From Synechococcaceae bacterium WB4_1_0192 (GTDB lineage Bacteria > Cyanobacteriota > Cyanobacteriia > PCC-6307 > Cyanobiaceae): DNA of 10,075 nt. The stretch spans positions 1 to 10,075 of the forward strand of contig RFPK01000049.1 of NCBI GenBank assembly GCA_009926195.1, read 5' to 3'. The position numbers and the translations under genes were made by a program. Of the stretch, positions 1-5,778 are shown one piece after another. The notes under the pieces are model-generated. The model was not told where the DNA came from and made no database searches. It was given only the letters and a program-made list of their open reading frames with translations. Numbering within the stretch: position 1 is the stretch's first letter; the number at the start of each line of letters is the position of its first letter.

Positions 1-1
1 C

Positions 2-973
2 CCGGGTGACGACCGGCGCGAGTGGGCCACCCAGGGCCATGAGCCCCTCGGTGCCGTGCTGGATTTCGGCGCTCTGCGCCAGTGGCTGGCCCAGCGGGCG
101 AGTGCTGTCGGCGCAAGACTCTGGCTGGGGTGGCGCGCCGTCGCCTGGGACGCCACCCCTACGGGCGCGGTCACGGAGTTGCGGGGTCCGGCGGGAGAGA
201 TCCGCCGCATCCACAGCCGCTGGCTGGTGGATGCCAGCGGCCAGCGACGGGCACTGCTGGGGGAGCCGGCCGTGGCAGCCGGTCCCCTGGTGTGTGGCAG
301 CGGCGTGGAGTGGCTGCTGCAGGTGAGCGAGCAGGATTGGGCGCCCTGGGCTGAGCGCCTCACGTTCCTGATGGGCAGCGACTGGCTGCCTCAGGGCTAC
401 GGCTGGGTGTTCCCGATGGCCCCGGGCCAGCTCAAGGTCGGGGTCTGTCGCCTGAACGATCCTGCCCGGAGCCAGCCGCCGCTCCATGGCCTTCTGCGCA
501 CGGTGCTCCAGCGCCTCGATCTCAATGATGCGGCGGTGCTGGATCGCCATGGCGGCCTGATCCGCAGCACGATCGGGCGCCTCGAGCCGCATCAGCGTGG
601 CCCATTGCTCGGTCTGGGTGATGCCGTCAGCACGGCCAATCTGCTCGGCGGTGAGGGCATCCGTCATGCCCTCACCAGCAGTGCGGTGCTGGCCCCATTG
701 CTGCTGGAAGCCCTGACCGGGCGACCGGCCGCGCTGCGCCGCTACGGGCCGCGACTGCGCCGACGTCTCGGCTGGCGTTGGAGCCTGAGCGGTCGCCTGG
801 CCCGGCGCACCTGGTTGGGGCTGGATGGTCCCCAGGCCGATCGGCGTCTGCGGCGCCTGCTGGCTGGTCTGGCTGCGGGCGCTGACGCCTCTGATCTTTC
901 GGCGTTGTTGTTTGACTACCGCTTCGAGCGCTATGGCCTCAGGGCCCTGCCCTACCTGCTGGGATGGCGCTGA
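2..973 (+). CDS. FAD-dependent oxidoreductase, geranylgeranyl reductase/FixC-like (5' partial)
   Basis: The reading frame is open from the window edge, so the start codon and the N-terminal Rossmann FAD site (GxGxxG) lie upstream and cannot be seen. What remains fits the C-terminal two thirds of a FixC/geranylgeranyl-reductase-type flavoprotein: a WLVDASG segment near nt 220-240, a GYGWVFPM segment near nt 397-420 that lines the substrate pocket in this superfamily, and GLGDAVSTANLLGGEGI near nt 608-660, matching the family motif GDAAGxxxPxxGEGI that contacts FAD. The C-terminus is Arg- and Leu-rich and helical. Family members reduce or hydroxylate isoprenoid, quinone or aromatic substrates. 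The motifs do not separate these, and it does not look like a close ChlP or CrtL copy. The family is fairly certain and the substrate unknown. Confidence 0.75.
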   Translation, partial: PGDDRREWATQGHEPLGAVLDFGALRQWLAQRASAVGARLWLGWRAVAWDATPTGAVTELRGPAGEIRRIHSRWLVDASGQRRALLGEPAVAAGPLVCGSGVEWLLQVSEQDWAPWAERLTFLMGSDWLPQGYGWVFPMAPGQLKVGVCRLNDPARSQPPLHGLLRTVLQRLDLNDAAVLDRHGGLIRSTIGRLEPHQRGPLLGLGDAVSTANLLGGEGIRHALTSSAVLAPLLLEALTGRPAALRRYGPRLRRRLGWRWSLSGRLARRTWLGLDGPQADRRLRRLLAGLAAGADASDLSALLFDYRFERYGLRALPYLLGWR

Positions 974-997
974 GGCGCAGCGGGATCGCGGCAGACG

Positions 998-1019
998 AAA
1001 AAGCCCCCGAGGGGGGCGC
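998..1019 (-). terminator. Rho-independent terminator downstream of psaK
   Basis: Read leftward, the sequence gives a 6-bp stem GCCCCC/GGGGGC with a CTC loop, followed at once by TTTTT. The U-tract lies on the minus strand, so it terminates the psaK transcript, whose stop codon is about 110 bases upstream. On the plus strand the bases after the stem are not T-rich, so it is unlikely to serve the flavoprotein gene. Confidence 0.75.
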
Positions 1020-1076
1020 TTGGGCTGGGATCGCTCAGGATCCCTGCCACGTCTGTGAGGGGCTGTTCCTGAAGGA

Positions 1077-1113
1077 GCCAGGGGTCGGGCCGGACGGCGC
1101 CGCGACCCCTGGC
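1077..1113 (-). other. Strong hairpin in the psaK 3' untranslated region
   Basis: A perfect 11-bp inverted repeat, GCCAGGGGTCG at 1077-1087 and CGACCCCTGGC at 1103-1113, encloses a 15-base GC-rich interior that can pair further (GGC/GCC). It begins 17 bases after the psaK stop and has no U-tract on either side, so it is not a classical terminator by itself. A role in blocking 3' exonuclease on the psaK mRNA, ahead of the terminator at 998-1019, is inferred. Confidence 0.6.
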
Positions 1114-1136
1114 CGATCAGACTCAGCCGATCAGAC
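1112..1136. repeat. 11-bp tandem direct repeat across the psaK stop codon
   Basis: GCCGATCAGAC occurs at 1112-1122 and again at 1126-1136, giving a 14-base period. The second copy covers the psaK stop codon and the final codons. It probably arose by local duplication; no function is evident. Confidence 0.5.
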
Positions 1137-1412
1137 CACGCCGCGGGCAGCCAGGCCGAGGATCGCGCCCATGCCGAGGATGTGGCCGAAGGAGGTGGTG
1201 GCCAGCAGGGCGGCGTGGCTCATGCCACCGAACATGGCGGCGTTGGGCAGCTGGGCGCCTTCGTTGGGGTACTTGATGGTGGCCTTGCCGATGCCGATGG
1301 CGATCACGTTGGCGATGATCATCACCAGGCCCACCTTGGGCGACCAGGCAACGGAGGCGGGGGCGATGGCCAGCAGGGGAGCGAGCATCGATTTCTCGGG
1401 GCGACGCTTCAT
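1131..1412 (-). CDS. psaK: Photosystem I reaction centre subunit PsaK
   Basis: PsaK is a peripheral subunit of photosystem I in the thylakoid membrane, with two transmembrane helices; it binds chlorophyll and carotenoid at the outer edge near PsaA. The 93-residue product shows AWSPKVGLVMIIANVIAIG in the first helix, a short loop with KYPNEGAQLPN, and LLATTSFGHILGMGAILGL in the second helix, the hallmark PsaK sequences. Two starts are possible. ATG at 1412 gives a charged MKRRPEKS extension. ATG at 1388 gives 85 residues beginning MLAPLLA, closer to the usual short presequence. An AGGAGG lies 17 bases before the first ATG. The gene follows the channel gene by 34 bases, so it may be read from the upstream cluster as well as from its own promoter. 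The identity is near certain; the start is not. Confidence 0.95.
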   Translation of the reverse strand: MKRRPEKSMLAPLLAIAPASVAWSPKVGLVMIIANVIAIGIGKATIKYPNEGAQLPNAAMFGGMSHAALLATTSFGHILGMGAILGLAARGVV

Positions 1413-1446
1413 CTTCTGAGCGGAGCCCGCCTCCTGCCCGGGTCGC
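1413..1446 (-). promoter_or_regulatory. psaK leader with Shine-Dalgarno and GC hairpin
   Basis: The 34-base gap between the channel stop and the psaK ATG carries AGGAGG at 1435-1430, about 17 bases from the ATG. This is too far in linear sequence. A GCGG-GCT-CCGC mini-hairpin lies directly after it and, if folded, would leave about 7 bases (TCAGAAG) between helix and ATG, bringing the ribosome site to normal spacing. The motif is seen directly; the folding effect is inferred. Confidence 0.35.
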
Positions 1447-2574
1447 TTAAGAGTTGTTCATGGCCTTGGCTTTGAGCTCACTCACCACACCGCTGCGTTT
1501 GAGCATGCTGATCGCCCTGTTGATGCGGGCGGCGATGGCGGGGTCGAGGCCTGGAGACAGCACGAACGCCTGGGATTCCGGTAGGAGCCCCTGCAGGCTG
1601 ATCCCGAGCTGGCCCCGTGGGGCAAGGCTGAGGGCATAGCGCATCTGCAGTTCCTCCGCCAGAACCGCATCGGCGCGGTCGTGGAGCAGCAGCTCCGGCG
1701 CCTGGTTCACCTGCGTCAGCGGCACGATCGTCAGCGGTCTGGCCGTTGTCCGGTTGCGCAGCTCCTGCAGCACCTCTTCGCTGACGCTGCCCGGTCGGGC
1801 TGCCACCCGCAGCCCCTGCAGGTCGTTGAGCCGGTGCAGAGCTGTCAGGCCACCGGCCGGTTCTCGCACCAGCTTCACCGTGATGGTGGTCACCAGCAGC
1901 GACGCGGTGACGATGCGGATCAGATAGCTGACGATCACCAGGCCATGGCCCCGTGTCGTCGCCGCGATCGTGTTCGTGCCAGGTCCGGTCGCCAGGATCT
2001 GAAACACCTTGGCGAAGCTGCGCCGTTGCCCCTGGCTCTGGTGTTCTTCGCTGCTGCCGTGGGCCTCGCAGTGCCAGAGCAGCAGACTCACCACGGCGAT
2101 GCAGGCCAGGTAGGCGCCCAGCAGCTCGAGCACCGGACGGCTGATCAGCGAGCGCAGCATCGCTTCGCCAGCCTCCAGGCGGCTGCGCCGCTGCAGCACC
2201 GCCAGACCCATCTCCAGAAAGGGCAGGGTGAACCGCACGCTGTTGACGCGCTGCGGTGTGATCGTCAGGCAGCCGATGCCGACATCCAGTTCACCCTGTC
2301 GCACCGCCCTCAGCAGGTCTGCGGCCGTGCGGCGGGTTTCGTGGATGAACGGCAGCTGCTCCCGGGCGGCCACCTGCGCCCACAGCTCCACCGCCAGGCC
2401 GCTCCAGCGGCCTGGCTCGGCATCGGAGCAGGGCTGGGCTCCGTCGAGGACGCCGACCCTCAGGACTGGGCCCTGATCTCGGACGGCGGCCGTCACCATC
2501 CCGGGTGCGCCGATGGCTGCGGCCAGCAGCAGCGGCAGGGTCAGCCCTTTCAGCGCTCGAACTCCTGCGTTCAT
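1447..2574 (-). CDS. GluR0-like ligand-gated ion channel (GIC family)
   Basis: This has the layout of prokaryotic glutamate-receptor channels: a signal peptide (about 1-30), binding lobe S1 (38-130), membrane helix (147-168), re-entrant pore loop (about 186-206), second helix (209-234) and lobe S2 (250-375). It is a periplasmic amino-acid-binding fold interrupted by a pore, probably tetrameric. Ligand-contacting residues of ionotropic glutamate receptors appear kept: LTITPQR with R109 for the alpha-carboxylate, PGSVSEE (S263) in S2, and E307 in AVLAEE for the amino group. The pore loop reads ILATGPGTNTIA rather than the potassium filter TVGYG of Synechocystis GluR0, so ion selectivity cannot be assumed. 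The ATG overlaps the DUF3593 stop (ATGA), which suggests coupled translation. It is unlikely to be a plain ABC binding protein, because the insert splits the two lobes. Confidence 0.85.
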   Translation of the reverse strand: MNAGVRALKGLTLPLLLAAAIGAPGMVTAAVRDQGPVLRVGVLDGAQPCSDAEPGRWSGLAVELWAQVAAREQLPFIHETRRTAADLLRAVRQGELDVGIGCLTITPQRVNSVRFTLPFLEMGLAVLQRRSRLEAGEAMLRSLISRPVLELLGAYLACIAVVSLLLWHCEAHGSSEEHQSQGQRRSFAKVFQILATGPGTNTIAATTRGHGLVIVSYLIRIVTASLLVTTITVKLVREPAGGLTALHRLNDLQGLRVAARPGSVSEEVLQELRNRTTARPLTIVPLTQVNQAPELLLHDRADAVLAEELQMRYALSLAPRGQLGISLQGLLPESQAFVLSPGLDPAIAARINRAISMLKRSGVVSELKAKAMNNS

Positions 2575-2876
2575 CGCCGCTCCCGGAAACCGAGCAGGAC
2601 CAGCAGATTGCTGAGGGTGAGGAACGCTTCGGCGCCGCCGTGCAGTGGATCCACATCGGCCAGCTGGTGGCCGAAGTGACGCTCCGCCACCAGGGCAGCG
2701 CCGATGGTGACGGCGACAAACAGCAGCGTCAGGGCAAAGCCGACCAGGGCCAGGGGCGGCAGCCGACCGGAGCGCCGGGCGTACCAGAGAAAGGCCAGGT
2801 AGGGAAAGAGCGACAACGCGAACAGCGGTGCCGGGTCGAATCCCCCCAGCTGGGTCAGCAGGGCGTTCAGGGTCAC
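2571..2876 (-). CDS. DUF3593 membrane protein
   Basis: A 101-residue membrane protein of the DUF3593 family, conserved in cyanobacteria and plant plastid proteins, function unknown. Visible helices are about 17-33 (LFALSLFPYLAFLWYA) and 41-63, followed by the conserved polar stretch HQLADVDPLHGGAEAFLTLS and a last hydrophobic segment NLLVLLGF. The start is GTG at 2876 and overlaps the upstream Ycf49-like stop as GTGA; its own TGA overlaps the channel ATG as ATGA. This double overlap fixes the start and argues for one translation unit. Pairing with DUF2499 points to a shared thylakoid or plasma-membrane role, which is inference. Confidence 0.8.
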   Translation of the reverse strand: MTLNALLTQLGGFDPAPLFALSLFPYLAFLWYARRSGRLPPLALVGFALTLLFVAVTIGAALVAERHFGHQLADVDPLHGGAEAFLTLSNLLVLLGFRERR

Positions 2877-3175
2877 GGTTCTGGAGACGCCGGCCGGGCC
2901 AGGTTCCAGGCGGCCAGCGCCAGGGTGACGTTGCCGATCAGGGTTGTGCCGGCCTGCAGCACCACCAGCCCCTTGAGCTCCTCGGCATTGTCAAACAGGT
3001 GCCAGGTGCAGGCGGCCATCGCGCTCACCAGGGCCGGCAGCATCGCCAGGGCCAGCCAGTGCCAGGCCCGCTCGCGCCGCTCCAGGCCCCAGCGCTGAAT
3101 CGCCAGCATCGCCAGGCCCCACTCGAGCACGGAGGCGACATGGATCCACCAAGTGGGCAGCGAGAGGGCGTGCAT
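2873..3175 (-). CDS. ycf49: Ycf49-like protein (DUF2499)
   Basis: A 100-residue integral membrane protein matching Ycf49/DUF2499, a family encoded in some algal plastid genomes and in cyanobacteria and found as a plastid-targeted protein in plants. Diagnostic pieces are LSLPTWWIHVASVLEWGLA at residues 5-23, ALAMLPALVSAMAACTWHLFD at about 41-61, and a final helix LQAGTTLIGNVTLALAAWNL. The Trp, His and Cys in ACTWH are conserved and could bind a cofactor, but none is known. ATG at 3175 is chosen because the family begins just before LSLPTWW. The same frame runs open to 3544, but that extension is Arg/Gln-rich, lacks family similarity and crosses the divergent region. It is first of the three overlapping genes, 23 bases after the 61-residue ORF. 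Confidence 0.85.
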   Translation of the reverse strand: MHALSLPTWWIHVASVLEWGLAMLAIQRWGLERRERAWHWLALAMLPALVSAMAACTWHLFDNAEELKGLVVLQAGTTLIGNVTLALAAWNLARPASPEP

Positions 3176-3198
3176 GCGCCGATTCTGCCCGGCGCCGA

Positions 3199-3384
3199 TC
3201 AGTGGATGTGGCCGCTGAACTGTTCGTACAGGCCCGAGAGAACGCTGGCCATCTCCGGTCGCAGTTGACAGTCCGGTACTGAATTGGCGGCCAGCAGGAG
3301 CAGAGCACAGGCCTCCACCAGTGATGCGGCCTCCTCCGTGTTGAGGCTGATCAGGTGATTGTCGGCGCAGTGGGTGACATGCAC
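3199..3384 (-). CDS. Small hypothetical protein (61 aa)
   Basis: This ORF of 61 codons starts at GTG 3384 and ends 23 bases before ycf49, so it probably leads the cluster. An in-frame stop at 3406-3408 limits any upstream extension. The product is mildly acidic and helical: residues 15-34 (NTEEAASLVEACALLLLAAN) form a soft amphipathic to hydrophobic helix, followed by LRPEMASVLSGLYEQF. There is no signal peptide and no clear membrane span. I do not recognise the family. The protein-like composition and the lack of an alternative gene in this stretch support it; the weak ribosome site lowers confidence. Confidence 0.6.
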   Translation of the reverse strand: MHVTHCADNHLISLNTEEAASLVEACALLLLAANSVPDCQLRPEMASVLSGLYEQFSGHIH

Positions 3385-3536
3385 GGCGGGGCCTGATGCT
3401 GATGTTCACGCTACCGAACGTGTCCGCTTTGTTGTTGATGCGCCGTTTGATTTTCGTTTTGTCTGCGGCCTTGACCTCCTCAGGCCTTGCGAAACAGCGC
3501 CAGCTGCCTACGCTCCGGGAAGCTGATTCGGTCGGG
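3385..3536. promoter_or_regulatory. Divergent intergenic region, probable promoters
   Basis: About 150 bases separate the leftward cluster (first codon 3384) from the rightward small gene (3537). The part near 3420-3465 is clearly T-rich on the plus strand against a GC-rich surrounding (TTTGTTGTTG and TTTGATTTTCGTTTTG), as expected for promoter DNA. I cannot assign convincing -35 and -10 boxes on either strand. Confidence 0.35.
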
Positions 3537-3680
3537 ATGGCCAAGCTTCTGCAACGCGCTCTGCTGCTCCCTCTGGGCTGCGGCCTGGTTCTGGCAATGG
3601 CTTCGGCGCAGGCCTGTGAAAAACACCTGCGCGGTCATGGTTCCGGTTCTGATACCGCCGCTCAGGCCAATCAGCCCTGA
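3537..3680 (+). CDS. Small exported peptide with ACEKH motif
   Basis: A 47-codon ORF from ATG 3537. It encodes a basic start (MAKLLQR), a hydrophobic core (ALLLPLGCGLVLAMA) and a likely signal-peptidase site around ASA/AQA, leaving a mature peptide of roughly 20-23 residues with CEKHLRGHGSGSD. The lipobox is poor, so a lipoprotein is less likely. The frame is open from 3396, but upstream residues read like noncoding DNA and the signal peptide fits the internal ATG. Its 3' end overlaps the convergent DOMON-like gene by ten bases. The Cys and two His in the mature part could bind metal, which is speculation. The function is unknown. Confidence 0.5.
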   Translation: MAKLLQRALLLPLGCGLVLAMASAQACEKHLRGHGSGSDTAAQANQP

Positions 3681-4252
3681 GCACCGGGCTGGGCTGAGAG
3701 ACGCTGGAAGCTGTCACGCCGGTGAAAATCGGCTTCAGGGCCTCTGTGCTGCCAGGCCCAGTAGCTGCAGCGCCCGTGCTGATGCTCCATCACCGCCGTT
3801 GCGGACAGCTCCAGCGGTGTTCCCGCTGGCAGCAGTGGGGTCAGATCCAGGCTGATCTCCAGCTCAAGGCTCGCCTTCAGGTCCGTGCTGCCTGGGGCTG
3901 GCGTCCGTCGCTGCCGATGGGGCAGCGACACGATGCGTTGCTCCGCCTTCAGGCCCTCGCGATAGCCAGTGAGGGCGTAGACGTTCCAGTCGCCGCAGGG
4001 GGCGAGGTTGATCTCCCAGTAGCCCGGTTGATCGGGCACGGCCAGAAAGGCCTCGAAGCAGGTGCTTTGCCAGAGCCCATCGCGCCGTTGTGGCTGAGGG
4101 CCTGTGCCCGGGATCACCAGCGTGTCCAGGGGGCCATCCAGCCTGAACTGCAGCTCCAGCACCCCATCGCGCCAGCGGGCGCCGGCCTCGAGATCCAGGG
4201 CCTCCAGATCCGGTTCGCCCTGAAAGGGCCGCAGGGCAGCGCGATGCTCCAT
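3671..4252 (-). CDS. DOMON-like domain protein
   Basis: A 193-residue soluble protein that fits the bacterial DOMON-like (MurB-like DOMON) family, a beta-sandwich related to sugar- or haem-binding domains. Visible conserved segments are DGLWQSTCFEAFLA (58-71), YWEINLAPCGDWNVYAL (78-94) and the C-terminal DFHRRDSFQRL (175-185). There is no signal peptide, so it is probably cytoplasmic. Its ATG shares one base with the stop of the upstream kinase (TGATG), the arrangement of tightly coupled genes, so it may act with the kinase, for instance by holding a carbohydrate ligand. That partnership is inferred; the ligand is unknown. Confidence 0.75.
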   Translation of the reverse strand: MEHRAALRPFQGEPDLEALDLEAGARWRDGVLELQFRLDGPLDTLVIPGTGPQPQRRDGLWQSTCFEAFLAVPDQPGYWEINLAPCGDWNVYALTGYREGLKAEQRIVSLPHRQRRTPAPGSTDLKASLELEISLDLTPLLPAGTPLELSATAVMEHQHGRCSYWAWQHRGPEADFHRRDSFQRLSAQPGAQG

Positions 4253-5427
4253 CAGGCCGGCTGGAGTCGTGCCACCAGCCCACGCAGCTCACGCTCCTGG
4301 GCCTCGATGCTGGCGGTGAGCCGGAACTGCACGACGGCCCGGTGCAGGTTCTGATCCGGGTGCTCGGCCCTGAAGTAGCGGTTGCCGGCGAGGTGATCGC
4401 TGAAGAAGCGCAGACCCAGCTCGAAGCTGATCAGCCGGGCCGCATCGGTGATGTAGTCGCGTTCCGTACCACTGAGTAGATCGCCAGCCACGGCCAGGTA
4501 GCCCTCGAGGATCGCTGCCGCCAGGTCGAGGTCGAAATGCACCGCCTCGAAATCCAGGGTTTCTTCGCCGAGTCGATTGCAGCAGGAGCGCAGGCAGTCG
4601 CCGATGTCGTAGTGAAGCAGCCCAGGCTTGACGGTGTCCAGGTCGATCAGGGCCACCGCCGCCCCGCTCTCTCCATCCAGCAGCATGTTGTTGATCTTCG
4701 GGTCGCCGTGGATCGGGCGCAGCGGCAGCTCACCGCGAGCCTTGGCCCGTTCCAGCACGCTGACGAAACCCTCACGCTCACGGATGAAGGCCACGCACGC
4801 CCGGGCGAGGTCCGTGTCCGGCACCGCCGTGCGCACCAGGGCGCGGTGGTAGTCCTCCAGGTAGCGCGGCGTGATGTGGAACCCCTCAAGGGTGTCGGCC
4901 AGGGTGTCCACGGGTAGATCGCTGATCAGCTGGTGGAACACCCCCAGGCCCCAGCCCAGTTCACGGGCCTGGCTGCGGGTCTCGATCACGTCCACGCTGC
5001 GGGCATCGTCCACATGGGTGAGCGTGCGCCAGAAGCCACCGCTGGCGCAGCAATGCCAGGCCTGGCCATCGGCCCGGTTGCAGACCACCTGGGGCAGTTC
5101 CCAGCGCCGGCCCGACAGCCAGCTGGTGCTGGCCTCAGCCAGCCTGCTCTGCACATGGGCGCTCAGGTGCTGCAGGTTGCCCATCACCAGCTCGGGCTGG
5201 CGGAACACCTCGGTGTTCAAGCGCTGCAAGACGTAACGGCGTTCGGCCGTCTGCACCAGGAAGGTGTGATTGACGTTGCCGCTGCCCAGCGGCGTGATCG
5301 CCAGCACCTCGCCGTCGATCGCGAAGGCGGCGGCGACGGCACGAAGGGCACCCTCCTGGTCGGTGGTGAGACCAGGGGTGGTCGTCGTTGTGTTGCCCGC
5401 TGCTGCTGAATCCGGGTGCTGCTTCAT
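4252..5427 (-). CDS. APH-family phosphotransferase, N-acetylhexosamine kinase-like
   Basis: A 391-residue kinase of the aminoglycoside phosphotransferase/choline kinase fold. In order it has an N-lobe with LGSGNVNHTFLV (47-58) and YVLQRLN (65-71), the catalytic loop IHGDPKINN (239-247, D242 as base and N247 for metal), and the metal motif ALIDLDTVKPG (259-269) followed by YDIGDCLRS (273-281). IDLDT followed by xPG and YDxGD is typical of NahK-type N-acetylhexosamine 1-kinases rather than antibiotic kinases, so the substrate is probably a sugar or small alcohol and the enzyme cytoplasmic. The length fits that group. The first ~20 residues are a Thr-rich low-complexity tail. It is coupled to the DOMON-like gene downstream. 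The fold is certain, the substrate tentative. Confidence 0.85.
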   Translation of the reverse strand: MKQHPDSAAAGNTTTTTPGLTTDQEGALRAVAAAFAIDGEVLAITPLGSGNVNHTFLVQTAERRYVLQRLNTEVFRQPELVMGNLQHLSAHVQSRLAEASTSWLSGRRWELPQVVCNRADGQAWHCCASGGFWRTLTHVDDARSVDVIETRSQARELGWGLGVFHQLISDLPVDTLADTLEGFHITPRYLEDYHRALVRTAVPDTDLARACVAFIREREGFVSVLERAKARGELPLRPIHGDPKINNMLLDGESGAAVALIDLDTVKPGLLHYDIGDCLRSCCNRLGEETLDFEAVHFDLDLAAAILEGYLAVAGDLLSGTERDYITDAARLISFELGLRFFSDHLAGNRYFRAEHPDQNLHRAVVQFRLTASIEAQERELRGLVARLQPA

Positions 5428-5483
5428 CCCCTGAGGCTGTCAGCCGTTGCGGTGCCGTGGGCTGGCCTGGGGTCAGCTGTCGT

Positions 5484-5726
5484 TCAGGCCCCGGCTGCGG
5501 CAGCCCGCTCCTGTTCGATCTCGCGGACCAGTTGGTGGCGGATGTGATCCGGCGACTTGTACTGGCGTGGCAGGCAGTTGTGCAGGGTCTCGAGCCGGCT
5601 CCAGCAGAGGGTCTTCTCAATCCCGGCCGTGGAGCGCCCCTCGAGCAGAAGCTGTTTGAGGGCCTTGCGGTAGAGGAAATATTTCGCTTCCAATTCGCCG
5701 ATCGTCAGGCCGTTGCTTGCGGACAT
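5484..5726 (-). CDS. Small cyanobacterial protein, probably DUF3136
   Basis: An 80-residue protein with no signal peptide or membrane helix. It resembles the small cyanobacterial DUF3136 family as I recall it: LTIGELEAKYFLYRKALKQL at 7-26, then CWSRLETLHNCLPRQYKSPDH at 41-61 with two Cys and one His in a C-x9-C spacing. The predicted form is three short helices; TIGELE followed by a basic helix could bind nucleic acid, but nothing proves it. It sits 52 bases after the second permease and 56 bases before the kinase on the same strand, so it may be part of either transcript. No function is known. Confidence 0.7.
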   Translation of the reverse strand: MSASNGLTIGELEAKYFLYRKALKQLLLEGRSTAGIEKTLCWSRLETLHNCLPRQYKSPDHIRHQLVREIEQERAAAAGA

Positions 5727-5778
5727 GGTCTGACCATCAGGTAGATGCGAACCGTAATCGAGATCGCCAGCCCCTGGG

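Noticed and set aside
1681..2679. A 332-codon plus-strand ORF, Gln- and Arg-rich
   Set aside because: It lies antisense to the channel and DUF3593 genes, has no recognisable domains, and its composition is what GC-rich genes produce on the opposite strand.
3396..3536. Longer version of the small exported peptide
   Set aside because: The extra 47 residues would put the signal peptide in the middle of the protein and overlap the probable promoter region.
3176..3544. N-terminal extension of the Ycf49-like protein
   Set aside because: The open frame upstream of 3175 is low-quality sequence, overlaps another likely gene in a different frame and crosses the T-rich divergent region; the family starts at the chosen ATG.
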